DNA from: Erythrocercus mccallii | Taxonomy: Eukaryota > Chordata > Aves > Passeriformes > Dicruridae | Direction of reading: 5' to 3' | Assembly: GCA_013397435.1 (NCBI GenBank) | Contig: VZRG01001961.1 | Coordinates: 2,637 to 66,636 of the forward strand | Length of the DNA: 64,000 bases | Shown: piece by piece, positions 50,338-63,635 of the stretch | Position numbering within the stretch: position 1 is the stretch's first letter | How the letters are laid out: each line of letters starts with the position of its first letter | Translations under genes and position numbers: made by a program | The notes under the pieces: model-generated | Told to the model about the DNA's origin: nothing | What the model saw: the letters and a program-made list of their open reading frames with translations, nothing else | Databases searched by the model: none

Positions 50338-50741
50338 GCCCCAAATGCCCATGAGTGACCCATGGCCTGCCCGGAAATGGCAGCAGCTGCTCCAGAGCCT
50401 GCTGAGAGCCCTGAAATGCCCATGAGTGACCCATGGCCTGCCCTGAAATGGCAGCAGCTGCTCCAGAGCCTGCTGAGAGCCCTGAAATGCCCATGAGTGA
50501 CCCATGGCCTGCCCTGAAATGGCAGCAGCTGCTCCAGAGCCTGCTGAGAGCCCTGAAATGCCCATGAGTGACCCATGGCCTGCCCTGAAATGGCAGCAGC
50601 TGCTCCAGAGCCTGCTGAGAGCCCTGAAATGCCCATGAGTGACCCATGGCCTGCTCTGAAATGTCAGCACCTGCTCCAGGGCCTGCTGAAAGCCCTGAAA
50701 TGCCCGTGAGTAACTCATGGCCTGCCCTGAAATGGTGCTGT
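50338..50741. repeat. 71-bp minisatellite, about 5.7 copies
   Basis: Copies start at 50338, 50409, 50480, 50551, 50622 and 50693 (last one partial), spaced exactly 71 bp. The second, third and fourth look identical; the first and fifth carry a few substitutions, and the sixth decays into flanking DNA. Each unit contains 'cctgaaatg' twice, about 32 bp apart, suggesting growth from a shorter ancestral unit. No unit contains a stop in the long minus-strand frames, and 71 is not a multiple of three, so frames of 162-224 codons run through it. These are not genes. Confidence 0.97.
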
Positions 50742-52399
50742 CTGTCCGCATGTCGCCCTGCAAACCCAACACAGCACCAAAACAATTGCATTCCTACCCC
50801 GATGGACTTCAGCTGTGCGTTCTCGATTAGTTTCAGATTAAATCAATCTGATATTCAAGTACCTTCTAACAGTGATATTTATTCAACCACAGACTAATTG
50901 CATTTTCATAACAGAGAAGCCTTTCCAAAGTTGGTCCTTCTTTTCATGCTTGCATAAATTCATTTTAAATCCAGCTTGGTGTTCTGCAAAGCCACATCCT
51001 TTGCACCACAGATACAGCACGGATATAGGCACCTTGCTTCCCTTTGGCCATGATTTGATGAGTGGTAAATGTTCAAATGTTACCAAACACAAACCACTGG
51101 TCTAAACTAATCCCATTTCTCTAGCCCACATTTAATTTAAGCCCTTTTGAAGAGACGGCTTTGCACAAACAGTGTTGGAAGAGCTGCTCCTCATCCATTG
51201 GTAACATCACAAAGTGCAAATCCAATAGCACCTATTTTAAGAGGTGTCCAGGCTAATGCAATGTGCCATGTGAGCCTGCCCAGAACAAACTGGGAGCACT
51301 GGAAGAGTCGGCAGGGAGCAGACCCGGTGTGAGCAGCCTTGCCTGCAGCTCTGGCCTCACAGCTCAGGGCTTCTCAGTCCAGGCAGCGACAGCAACACTG
51401 CCATTGGTAACACCAGGCAAAAGTTCCACAATTTGTCAAAAACGTGACTGTCGCATGAGAGAGTCACAGGGTAGAAGATGGGGATGCTGTGCTCATGTGT
51501 TTTAGACATAATTTCCCATGAAATGCCACAAAGAGAGGCAGGTTGGACTGTACTGCACATGGGAAGGTGAATTTTAAGGAATCTGGGCAGATCTTTACAT
51601 TTCGATTTTGTTTGTTTTGCAAAAAGACGAGTTTAAGAAACAGCTGGTAAAAATTTAATTATGCAGGGGTCTGGACCCACAGTAGTATGCATCTGCCACA
51701 GGAAAGGCTGGTATGCTATGCCAGGAGATGCAATTTAGAAAAAAATCCTTATTCCTTAGGATACACAAATTAATTCTTCTCCTCTAAGAAAGAAGGGCAA
51801 AGTTTTCCACAGTGCTTGCAGTTCTGCATGCTAAACAGTGCTTGCTTCATGTACTGTACACACAGAGGGTCACATTCACTGCAGAACACAGAAATAAGCA
51901 AACAAAATCACATTAAAGGAGATAATCTCTGTTTCATTTAGTTAGCAGCAAACGGACATAACAATATGTTTATATTTGTAAATATAAAGTCTGAGAACAT
52001 AAAAGAAAAGACTGTATAGTCAATTATTATCGGTTTCTGCTGAGGATCTTTCAAGGGCCAATCTTTAAAGAATTTTTAAAAGTCTTTAAAGTTACTCAAA
52101 TTCAAGTTATGTCAAAGCCATCTAAAAATGATGCCACATTTTTTCTTCTAGGGCTTTACAGAGCTGTCTGAATCCCTATGTCAGTGCATTACCCCAAATT
52201 TTTATCATGAAGAGTTGAGACAAAGCTTCAGCATGTGCAAATATTTAAAGAAGAGCAAAATCTGATTAAAAGCTTCAATTAGAAAAGCTAAATATTTAAA
52301 TATTTCATTCACTGCTGGTTCAAAACAAATGAGACAGAGTGATAGCAGACACCTGCCTTGCTTCCCACCCCACATTCCTCATCTACACCATCATCATGT

Positions 52400-52522
52400 G
52401 GATTTCTTCCCAATATCCAGTCTAACCCCACTCTCTGTCAGTTTGAAGCCATTCCCCCTTGTCCTGGCACTCCAGGCCCCTGTCTCTCTCCATCTTTCCT
52501 GTAGGCTCCCTTTAGATACTGA
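52400..52522 (-). mobile_element. CR1 internal 3' UTR/ORF2-end fragment
   Basis: 'ttcttcccaatatccagtc', 'gtcagtttgaagccattccc', 'ccttgtcctggcactccagg' and 'cttcctgtaggctccctttag' (approximate) match the CR1 region before the 3' end, in reverse complement. The terminal part is missing, so this is an internal remnant on the minus strand. Confidence 0.85.
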
Positions 52523-52747
52523 ATTTCTTGATGGTTACTGAATTAACTTCTTGATGGGTTTGAAATACTCTCCAAGAGCCAGCCATGAGGAAGAATAAAA
52601 GAAGGTCTTCTAAAATCTAAGCTTCCCCACATTTGTTTGGGTGAATTTTACAAGATAATTTGGGGTTTACTGTGACTCCCTGCATGGTGACAACAAAGAG
52701 CACCAGAAGGGATTGTAAAAACAGAACTAAAAATCAACTCTGTGGTA

Positions 52748-52873
52748 AATCATAGAATCACAGAATATCCTGGCTTGGAAGGGACCCACGAGGCTCATCA
52801 AAGTCCAACCCCTGGCCTGTACAGGACAGCCCCAAATCCCACCCTGTGACTGAGAGCAGAGCATTGCTCAAAC
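52748..52873 (-). mobile_element. CR1 3' terminal fragment
   Basis: It begins 'aatcatagaatcacagaata', then 'tcctggcttggaagggaccc', 'catcaaagtccaacccctgg' and 'gtacaggacagccccaaatc', the reverse complement of a CR1 3' end. It is a different copy from 52400-52522, because that fragment is internal and this one restarts at a 3' terminus. Confidence 0.9.
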
Positions 52874-55800
52874 AAAAGAGGGATGCAAACCGTGGGGCTG
52901 GTGGAGAGAGGTCCTGTGGCAGAATGAGCTCATCTCACATCTCATAATGCAAAGGCTTGAAACAAAAGAAGGCAGATTTTCTTGAGCTGTGATTATTTTT
53001 AGAGTTAGTAAACTTGACGGGATTTGGTTTAGAATGTTCAAACAGGTTTGTGTTTATTTATGTATAATGTATTTATATATGTTAGAGAGAATGGAAAAAA
53101 CAGGTAATGCCAACTTTTTGAAGTCAGCTTGTGCCTTGATTAAGCAAACTGCTAGACTAAAAGATTTTATAATGATTTTTTCCCCTGAAGAAATTATAAC
53201 TGGGATTTTGATCCAAAAATAACCCAGGAAGACAAAACAGAGAGTGAAGGAACTGCATTTTGTCTGATTTAGGAGTGCAGAGGCAAACTCCAGCAGCATT
53301 TACTGACACTGAAGGTTTCTCAGTGCCCATCATCTGCTGCACATGGCTTTTCTCTGCCCTTGGCTTATCGAGGTGTGTGACATCTATTACTGAGTTTTTC
53401 TTTGCAAATGATCTCTGATGAGAAGCCTGAAATGGTGATGGGAAACTGAATGACACAAACAAGGTGTGACATTTAAAAATCAGTCCTGGATTTCTGGGGT
53501 TTTTTAATCCCACTGAAGGGCCTTGGCTGTGAGACTGTCTCTTTTTTCAAGGACACAGGGATTGAGCAACTCAGGAGAGCCACTCCCTTCCAAACCAATG
53601 CATCCTGAATTTCCTCGGCCTTTAGCAGTTAAATAAGTCCCTACATGTTGCAGTTTCCTCACAGTAAGATGCAGAAGAATATTTTTAATTCTAGGCTATC
53701 TGCTAGACATAGTCATCCAGAATTCTACATTAAGAGTATCAGAGTTGGAGAGCAAAAATATTCCAATTGATCAAAATAAAGATGGACCTACCCAGTTCTA
53801 CTGGAATGGGCTCTGAACATGTTATCTGGTCTGCACATGATGTGTAAAGCAGGCCCAGTGCTAACTGCAGGGTCTGTGGGTAACACAGGAGGATGGCCAA
53901 GGGAAGGGAGCACTCCAGTAAACTTCCAAAATTAGGGAATAACATGACCAGATCAGAGAATGGATGTAAAAGTGAATTCCAGAACAATTTTCAGAGTGAT
54001 CCTTTAATATCAGAAGGAGCTGTTTGCCAACAAATGAAATAGGGGTATTTTGACACAGATCTTGTTCCTTGCCATGACAGTGAGATGGAATAGATTTTTT
54101 TTTTACTTCTAACAGTGTCTGATGGCCTGAAAATGGTTAACTAATGATAATAAAATCTATACTTAAAATGTAATTCAGTTCTGTAATTATATTTCTTATG
54201 CATGGAGACAGAAATAAACTAGAGGAAGAACCTATTAGCCCTTTTGCATGTATAATTGAACACGTTTGATATTACTGGGTAACCTTTGTAAGCAACTGGC
54301 TTTGAGTTTATGCAAAGAGGTGAACACTTTGAATACATAAATAACAATAAAAGCAGATAGGCTTTTGATTTTGTATTCTGTTCTTCTCTTGTTTGCGTCT
54401 GTTAGATGCAGTCAGACATCCCTGGCTTTATCTGGCTATCCATAGAAACATCTGAGAGATCTGACTTTTGCATCACTTGGGTACAGTAATGAATAAGAAC
54501 TGACATCAAATATCAATATTATTGGCCCAGCTAAATGGTAGCTGACATCCAACTGGACTGCTGAGGAGGTAAACAAAATTGAAATTTTGTTTTTGTTTAA
54601 AAACTGTCTGACATTATTTGCCCTTCAGTAAATCAATGGAGGAGTGACCTAGATGCTGCTTGCATTCGGCCTGGGGAGGTAAAATTGGGCACTTGTTCTC
54701 AAGCATATTTTTTATAGTCTCTTCGGTTTTCCTAATATAACCAGTAATTCTAGAAATACTTTTTTGTTGTTTTGGGGAAACTTGGTAACCACTGTAACAA
54801 TTCCTAAACCTGCAGATATGACCCCAACACAGCATGGCAGACACTTGGCATACTTTCATTTGGACACAAACACATATATACACAAACATTAGCCAGCAAA
54901 CCTCGTTCTACTTTAAATTAGTCACTCAACCAAGCATCTGTAGTCTTTATACTTATTAGCATAGGTGATTTACCATTGCAGAGGAGGTATAGAGCTTACC
55001 TGAAATGCTCTTTGGGCCATACCCCAGTGCAAAATAAATATCTGAGACATTTTTCTCTACAAAGTTACTGTGTTATGGAAACATGGGACTAAAAGAGATG
55101 ATAACAGTAACTTTTAAGAGGAAAGATGCATTTTTCTATGTCCTCAATTCAAAAGCAGCTATGGGAGTTCTGCTCAAATTTTCCCAAATGTTCCACAGGC
55201 AGAGAACCAACTTGGAAAGCTGCGGGATTTAAATGCTGCTGGAAGTGTTATCTATTAAGTCCTGACACAACCACAAGTGCAGAGGTTTCTCTAGGGCACT
55301 GTGACTCCTGTGTCCCAGCAAGGCAGGACCCAACAAATGGGCACTTTCCAGGTGCCAAGCTGGCAGTTCTGTTCCATAGAGAACAGGCTAATTAGGGAAT
55401 CTCAGCACTAATAAAGAGTTCTGGCTGCAAACCTTGCCCACTTAACAAAAAAACCCCTATTAACTACAGTTTCAGAAGCATGGTATAGTAAATAACTCCG
55501 ATTTAATCAGTTTCACAGAGCTTAATGAGGATTTATTCAATTTGTATAAATGCATTACTCTTTTTTAGCTTCTTCTTCACACAATACTCTACCCTAAAAA
55601 TACCCCTTAACATCTGGACACACTGCCTGGATGGCTTTCTGATCTAACTAGAAAATTGATTCCTTGTTCTTGCGTAATTAGAATTTCATGTTCTTTCTGA
55701 ACTCCTTTTGACACCAAGAGCCCAAGATAGGATTACCAGGAGCTTGCTGAAGTGATGTAGGAACCCACTCAAAGTGACCTATGTCCAAGCAGAAAAAGGA

Positions 55801-58800
55801 GGGGATCCCTTGGGATCAAGGAGGGAATCCCTTGGGATCTCTCACCATTACAGTTCTGCACCCACAGAATGTGACCATGTAGGCAACATTTCTGGCAAAG
55901 CATGGCAAGTGCAGACCCGTGACATTAGGATATAAAAAAATGTGACAATAAAAAAAAAATCTAAGTAGGGTTGTTTCAGCAATCAGCTTTTCAGTTTGGT
56001 ATTGTAAACTTCCTGTGCCAAGTACAAGCATTAGGTTGGACGCTCTAGAAGTCCTGTTGCACTTTGTCCAAACAGTCCATGATCAGTGTCCAAAATCTTT
56101 TCCATGAAAGTTGAAAAGAGGACTGTTTCTATAAAAACATTTTTCCTCATAAAAGATGCATTTCTTTACAAAAATATTGACACTCCAAACACCTTAATCA
56201 GCTTGCTTAAGGTGGAATATTTAAATTTTTTGGTGAGCAAGCACTAGAGGGTAAGAAAATAGTTCTCAAGTGCTATATTTGGCTGAAATATAGCACCTGC
56301 TTTGCTAGCCAGCCAGTGGGACAACTGCTACTTGTACAACTCAGGGCCACTACTTGATTTCTCAGCAGCAGAGTTAACTTACACAACTGCAATCACAGCT
56401 TCTGAAGTCATATTCTTCACTCACTTTGACCAATGCTGCACCAAATGTTTCCATTTTTATTAACTCGATCACTGAGCATGTCAACCAATGATTTTAGCCT
56501 AGAGTTAATGCCAACTGTAATATTCCTTACCAAAACTACATGCTTATCTGGAAGCTTATCAATACATGGTCCTTCAGCTTCCTGTTAGTCATTTCAGGTC
56601 ACATGAGGCCCTTTGTAAATGCATACCCACATTAAAGACAGGGCTGTGGTATCTCTACAGTATTTCCCTCACCATGCTTGCTCCTGTTAAATACTCTCTG
56701 TTCCCCACCACGGTGTCTCGGGGCACTGAGAGGCAGATTGTGCCTGTCAAATACAGCGAGATGCACATGGCCAAGAAAGAATTAAGATGCCTTGGGAATT
56801 CCTGTTCCCCTCCCTGACAAGAGCTTATCCCATACCTTCTGCTGTGCCAGCCCCTGGGGTTTGCCCTACAAACACACAGGGCTGGCAGAGCAGTTGGCAC
56901 AGCAGCAGCTGATACTGAGCAAGAGGAGAATATTCAGGATCTCCTGCAGGAAAAATTAGTACCTTGCTCTGCCTGTAATGAAGGTGTCAGTGGGAGCACA
57001 GGGAGCAGGAACACCACAAAGTTATTTTTCAGGAAAGATGGTCTCTGAGAGAAAAGGCTGTTAGTGGCAGCAGAAACCAGCACATGCCTCAGCACTTCCA
57101 CACCAGTTTTAAAGAGCAGTGTGGCCAGGAGAGCTGCAGGAATCATACATCACAAATGTTTAGGTCATTTCAGAGTGTTTCATATGGCCTCTAAGAGCCA
57201 TTCAGGAGAAATTCCTCCCCTTCCAAAGTTATCAGTCATTCAGACAGCAGTCGGTCACCAATCCCAGCCAAAATGGTTCCTTTCACACAACAACCATAAA
57301 TTAACCAGCCAGGGAAAAAACCCAACAAAAAATTTCATTTAAATAAAGTCATCAATGATCTCAACAGAGGAGAATGGCTTAGACATCCTGCACTGCTCAA
57401 AGGAGGAAGGAGGGAGCAGCAAGGAGGGGGCAGCTCCATTGTAACAGGCACTGGGGCTCTGGTCTGGCTGGCAGGTGGGGCCACTCTGAGGCCCCACTGA
57501 TTCTGAATCCAGCCCCAGAGGTCTCTGTGTCACCAAGGAGAAGGACAGTAAGGGCCAGAGCAAGGAACATGACGGGTAAAGGGAAGAAAAAAAGGAAATT
57601 CGCATGCAGAACTTGCCTTCTTGTTGAATGTAGCGTGATTACAGGAATGCACATGACCCTGGAATGTGTAAACACGGAGACCCTAGGAATGAAACAAGAA
57701 GAGAGCATTTAAATAAGTTATGGCAATGTAAGTTACTCTATAGCACTGGTGTAAAGAGAAAGACCTTGATTTTATGGCTGTGTGAAAATCAAGACACATT
57801 GTGACAAAAAGGCAGCTCCTGGTTGCTAGAACAGGAACACATTTTGCTCCATTAGTAAGGATGTATCTCCTTACCTCACATAACAGCCAGCAGAAAAGGT
57901 GCATTCAAATATCCCTGAGTAAAGGCATCTCCCTGGCTGGAGGGCTGGAATTAGAAGGTAGAATTGCTCCTTCCAAAACACTTAGCTCTTGGTCTCAGGC
58001 AGTGAGTCAGTACATGTCACTTGATATTCCACACAAACTATTGAAGGCTTCCTTAAGGATTCATAGGCATGAAATCAAAATTAATTATCCTTTGTCATCA
58101 TTGGGCCATAAGTGACCTACATAGTGCAGTAACATATGTCAGATGTCATCGCTGATATCTGGCTTGTTCTCCCAGTACGGGAGCCAACCAACCACAGAAA
58201 AAACCTGAAACCTTCAGGATGGCAAGACAGGGGTATTGAAAAGAGATACCCTTCTCTGTTTTCACAGAAACCACTGGCTTCACGGCTTAAAAAATAACTT
58301 CTGTTACAAGTGGAGCCCAGCTTGGAGCAGGGCAATCATATGCTGAAGAACAAATTTTCCCACCAAGAAAGCATTTTATTAACACTGCAATAGAAAGACA
58401 ATTTGCTGCATTTTTCTGGAGAGTTGAAAAAACCCAACCACAAGATCTGAAATTCCACTACTCATCCTGGTCTTGAATCAATCTTGCAGGAGCATAGGTT
58501 AATCATACCTCTGTCATGCTTTTGGAGTTTATATCATCAGCTTAATCTTATTATTATTTTCCTGATTAAAAAAAAAAACAAAACACTCCTACTCTGACAT
58601 AAGAAATTTGAGTTCTCGTTTTCCCTGACAAAACCTCCTACATTTTATCATCAGCATGTCCTAGCAGCATATTCTCACTGTTTGCAAGGAGCCCTTTCAG
58701 AAAGTGGTTAATGAGGTTTGACCACACAGTGATTCTGGAGGGACACTCCTCGATAATGCTCTGCTGTTCATATTATATCTCTGAAGCACTTGGGAGAACT

Positions 58801-59568
58801 CAGCCCAACAAAGCAGCAGCTGAAGGGGATTACATTGTTGTTGCAAATATCTCAGGGGTTAAGAGCAAAGAGGGAAAGGAGCTGTTGAGGCTGAGGAGCA
58901 GTGTTGATGCAGGAACATTTGGGGATTCATTATCTGCAGAGAAATGCCAGTGGATTCAAAGACAGTTCTTGAACAGTGAGATACAAAACCTTACTCCACT
59001 CCAAGTAGTGGGGATAAAAAAAAAAAATCTCATTACTACAAGAAGCTGCTTGAAAAGCCTGGAAATAAATGACCTTCTCCTGTATGTGATCCTTTGCCTG
59101 GACTTGGAGACCAAGGAGGCCCTTTCCAGTCTCGCTCATATAGTATTAGAATATAAATCTCTGATAAAGCTCAGTGTTTAATGCTGCACAGAATTCCTTT
59201 TGTTCAAAAAAATTTCACCCAAAAAAGGGAGCAAACAACTTTGGCAAGTGCCATTTTGTATCTCGTATTTTTTATTTACCTTTCTGTGTTGGTGTAGTTT
59301 CTGCTCCAAGGCCACACGGCTGTTGTGAACATCCTAGGAAATCGGTATTATTCCCATAAAAAGATTACAAGGCAACAAGAGAAAAATGCTCTGAACTATT
59401 AAAAGCTCTCTATTTAAAGAGCACAGCATCCACTTTAAGCATAAAAAGGTTGCCAGAGCACAGTTCTTGAGTCCCCCATAGTTTTCAACAGAGTTAAAAG
59501 GGGAAAAAGTTCCAACAGAGTTACAAGGCTAAAAAACCCACTCCAAAATCCCTGCATATTTATAAGTT
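52874..59568. other. Non-coding stretch, no gene seen
   Basis: AT-rich unique sequence with short duplications (for example 'cccttgggatc' twice at 55807-55839). The longest frame, 58711-59181 plus (156 codons), runs through a 13-base A run and has no recognised domain, so I do not call it a gene. Confidence 0.55.
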
Positions 59569-59811
59569 AGATATTAGATATAGGTGGGATATCAGGAAAA
59601 GGTTCTTCCCCCAGAAGAAGGTGTGGGCACTGCCCAGGCTCCCCAGGGAATGGGCACAGCCCCAAGGCTGCCAGAGCCCAAGCAGTGTGTGGACAATATT
59701 CCCAGGGAAGCACAGGGTGGGATTGTTGGGGTGTCTGTGCAGGGCTAGGAGCTGGATTGATGAGTCCAGGGGATCCTTTCCAGCCCAGCAGATTCTGTGA
59801 TTCCGTGATTT
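59569..59811 (+). mobile_element. CR1 3' terminal fragment
   Basis: 'ggtgggatatcaggaaaagg', 'actgcccaggctccccaggg', 'aatgggcacagccccaaggc' and 'tttccagcccagcagattc', ending 'tgtgattccgtgatt'. The middle blocks are almost identical to those at 63420-63530, so the two copies are of one subfamily, distinct from that at 22757 and 27780. Confidence 0.93.
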
Positions 59812-62800
59812 CAAGGTAATAAAACATGAACCGATAAATGCCGATACAAGGAAAACTTAAATAATTACTTTCCAATTACCTGCTGGAATAGAAGTGCGAT
59901 GACACAAAATTCCCTAAGACTGACAGGCAAATTAATTTGCTAAAGGTAACAGGATAGGAGAAAAATATAACCACACATGAGCAGTGCAGTGAGAAAAAAT
60001 GTCAAGGACATGAGATGTACCTCGTGGCCCAGCAGCAATATCGACTGCATCCAGCCCATGGTAACAAACCAAGTGTCGGTGCACGTTTTGCATGTCCAAA
60101 GTAGCGCTTGTAAAATAACTGCTCCTGCTCAGCAGGGTGTAGTATTTACCCTCAGACACTCTCAGAGACCAACACACACACACAGAGTAACCTTTCCACA
60201 AACACAGAAAAAGCATGCTGTCACAAACTAGTGCAAGAAAGAAAACCACGCGGGTGCAGCACGAAATGGATGTTAACTTTCAGCTTTCCCTCCAGAAGTC
60301 AATTCAGTATAAGCCCTCTGAAAAGGATTTTAATAAAAGTAATAATAATGATAATAAAAGTGAGACAAAGGCAATGATTCTGCAAAGTGTTTCTCAATAC
60401 TATCAAAACTTAATTTCCAAAGTGCCACTTTATTTTTATTCAGCACACAGCTTGAGTTTCCTTTAGCAACGCTGGGAAATTTGAATTTTGCAAACATAAA
60501 AACAAATCTGGAAAGCTGCTACTTAGCGGTAATAGCTCAGGAAAAAAACCAAAGAGTAATAGATATTCTGTGGACCAGAATGCAAGTTAGCACTGAGCTT
60601 TCAGCACCAATTGCTCGGCAGTAAGTTAATGAAATCCCTTTTGCACACGCGTTCTTCTTTTCAGGCTTTAATTATAAAATAATCCACTACAGCACCACCC
60701 TGAGCTGTGGAACTGAACAGAGTGCCCACAACCACCTGCGTGCATCTGCCATTCCAGTAAATTTCTTTAAGGTTCATGTTGAGCAAGAACAAACATTTGG
60801 GGCTTGTATCAAAAGGAAAAAGAAGGAGATTTACATTAGGACAGTTCTTATTTAGGGGAAAATTACAGTCCTTTGCTGCAGCCTGAGGGTCTCACTGACC
60901 ATCACCCCTTACAGAGGGAACAGTCACAAGCTGAGAGCAGGAGAAGCAACAAAACCCCAGAGCAGAAGTCTGAAAGTGGAAAAAGGCCCATTTCCCCCAC
61001 CTTTAACCCATGGGGTCTACGCAGCCTCATTGCATGGGACACTCCAGCAGTATAAATCATGGAAAATACATTATTATTGGCAACAGACTGAAATATTAAC
61101 AGAGGAAATCTGAGTTCCATTCCCTCCCTGAGCTATTGTCCAATTATATTAATAACCATACATTCTTCCTCTGCAGGAAATACATAGATAACAGCAACAT
61201 TAAAGAAAACAAAATATGAAGTGTTCTGCATTGTTGAAGTTTTGGGGTTTTTTTAATTATTATTCACACATGGACACACACATACAATTTTCCAGTCTGA
61301 AATCCAGAAATTAACATTAGAATCAGTGGTTAGAAACACCCTGGCATTTTGCTGTGGAGCCTATCAACCTCTCAGCTTCCACTGAACACAGGCATTAATT
61401 GCCTGCCTTGGACTGGAGCTACCTAAAAGACTCCCAAGAGAGAAAACATTCCTTTGTTAGAATGAAATATGGTATTGTGCCAAAACCGCCTGATCTTTGG
61501 AGCTATGGATCTGCATGCAGTAATCCTGCTGCAAAAGTAGTTAAACAAGGTTTCTAAATTCAAATTATTTTTTTGTTCCTACTTTCAAAGGATAAAAGCC
61601 CAAGATTTGGGAATCAGTAGTAAAATTTTGCTGTAAATCCTCCCTATTGTGTATCCACATAGATACAGGAATACCAGGGTAAGACAAGACAGGCTGAAGA
61701 CAATCATAATTAATTTGCTTCTTTGCTTCTTTGCATTGCAGTAATTAAGTTCAACCTTTAACTATGTAACACAGCAGCTGAATCTTCCTATACTTATTTT
61801 AATTACCATTTCAGCAGCAACAAAATAAAACCCCCAAACTTAACAAGCCATACTGCAAGCACCTCTGGAGAAAACACAGCCAAAACCAGCAGGGTGTCAT
61901 TTGAAAGCTACTCATGTTTCTCAAACTCTGCTCTTTTGGTTTTCTTTCTGGATTTTGAAAGCCTTGCTGTACATGAACACATGACATGAACAAACTTACT
62001 TTGCAAGTCCAGAATCAAGACAACAAATCCATTAGATCAAACTGGGTGTAATATCCTAGTCACAATAGGTAATTGTCTCGAGGAGTTTGATATGAGCTAT
62101 TAGATAACAACATTGGAGTATGAGATTTATCTAAACAGTGTTCAGATAGGAGATTTATTTGTAATTTCTTGGTTCATTTAGAAATTAACTCAAAGAAATA
62201 ATGTTAATTCAGAAGGACTAAACTGAGAAAAGTGTTCAAACCATGAAGCACTCAGCTGTGGAAACGTTCACCTCATTCTCTTTATTAAAAACAAACAAAA
62301 CCTCCCAACAGTTCTTCACGAAAGGTTTAATTGTATTTGGGGAAAAATGAAAGTTCGGAGCTTACATAGAATTTTCCCAGCAAATCAAACCCTGTAATGC
62401 TTTGGAAGCTCCCTTGGTTGGACCTGAACTTTTCCTAAAGCAGGGAATGTTCAGTGTACTGTGATTTCTGGGTACTGACTCACTGGGAAGCTCCAAGCCT
62501 CCTCTCCGATCTTCATTGCTGGATTTGTCCAAGGGCTTCCATTCTCATAGCAAAGTGCCAAACTGAAACTGTGCATCCTTCTCATTCCCATGCCTTATTC
62601 CCAACATGGCCTGTCTGCCTCAGCCAGCTCTGGGGAGCTCCGTGGGGAAGGTGGCAGATCCAGCAGAACTGTGGCTCCGCTGTCCCTCTGCACCACAGGG
62701 AATCACCCTGTCCTTGCCATGAAGTGGGTGTATGGAGACATCAAAGGGGACCTGGACCTCTTCATGAGAGCAAAAGGTAATTTTTAGGAGAGAGAAAACT

Positions 62801-62907
62801 CATTTTCATGCGAGAGGATGGGTAAGCACAAAAACTGGAGGAAAGAGCCTAAGAGTGTCTGCCCCTTCTAGCTCTGCAAGACAGCTCCTTTCCTTCCCAG
62901 CCCATAC
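59812..62907. other. Non-coding stretch between two CR1 copies
   Basis: Unique sequence. The only striking part is 60015-60120, which keeps several CpG dinucleotides and is open on both strands with splice-like borders on the minus strand. I could not assign it to any gene. Confidence 0.5.
60171..60185. repeat. Short (AC)n run
   Basis: Seven AC units in a row. Confidence 0.85.
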
Positions 62908-63635
62908 CAACCACACGAGGTTCAACAAGGGAAAGTGCACCCGGGATGGGGCAACCCTGGGTGTGTGGAAACACTGGGGAATGAGAGGCTGGAAAGAGGC
63001 ACCACGGAAAGGGACCTGGGAATCCTGGCCAGCAGGATCTGAGCCAGCAGTGCCCTGGAGCCAGGAGGGACATCCCTGTCCTGGGGGATCAGGCTCAGCA
63101 CAGGCAGCCAGGCCAGGGAGGGCATTGTCCTGTTCTGCTCTGGGCTGGGGCTGCCTCACCTCCAGTACTGGGGGCAGTTTTGGGGTTATCAGAAACATCC
63201 AAAAGGCGACAAAGATGGTGAAGGGCCTTGAGGGGAAGCTGTGTGAGGAGTGACTGAGGGCACTTGGTTGGTTCAGCTGGAGGAGACTGTGGAAAGACTC
63301 ATCAGGGCCTGAAACTTCCTTGTGAGGGGAAGAGGAGGGGCAAACACGGATCTCTGCTCTGTGGGGACCAGTGCCAGGAGCCACTGGAATGGCCTGAAGG
63401 TGTGTCAGGGGAGATTTGGGCTGGGTATCAGGGGAAGGTCCCTCCCCCAGAGGGTGCTGGCACTGCCCAGGCTCCCCAGGGAATGGGCACAGCCCCAAGG
63501 CTGCCAGAGCTCCAGGAGCATTTAGACAACACTTTCAAGCACAGGGTGGGAGTGCCGGGGTGCCTCCCCTGGTGCAGGGCCAGGGTTGGACCCAATGATC
63601 CTGGTGGGTCCCTTCCAGCTCAGGCCACTCTGTGT
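62908..63635 (+). mobile_element. CR1 copy: ORF2 C-terminal part and 3' UTR
   Basis: It starts in the end of ORF2: 'aggttcaacaagggaaagtg' reads F-N-K-G-K-C on the plus strand. It continues through 'cctccagtactgggggcagt' and 'catccaaaaggcgacaaag', followed by the 3' UTR blocks 'actgcccaggctccccaggg' and 'aatgggcacagccccaaggc', ending 'ccttccagctcaggccactc'. Several frames are open here (up to 230 codons on the minus strand), but they are shadows of a GC-rich repeat. The element is truncated in ORF2 and cannot move on its own. Confidence 0.92.

Noticed and set aside
49962..50791. Minus-strand open frames of 162, 172 and 224 codons with repeated peptide blocks
   Set aside because: They are readings of the 71-bp minisatellite in different frames; no start context, splice sites or known domain.
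58711..59181. Plus-strand open frame of 156 codons
   Set aside because: No recognised domain, runs through a long A run, and a frame of this size is expected by chance about once in this much AT-rich DNA.
62806..63498. Minus-strand open frame of 230 codons
   Set aside because: It is the antisense of a GC-rich CR1 copy lying in plus orientation.
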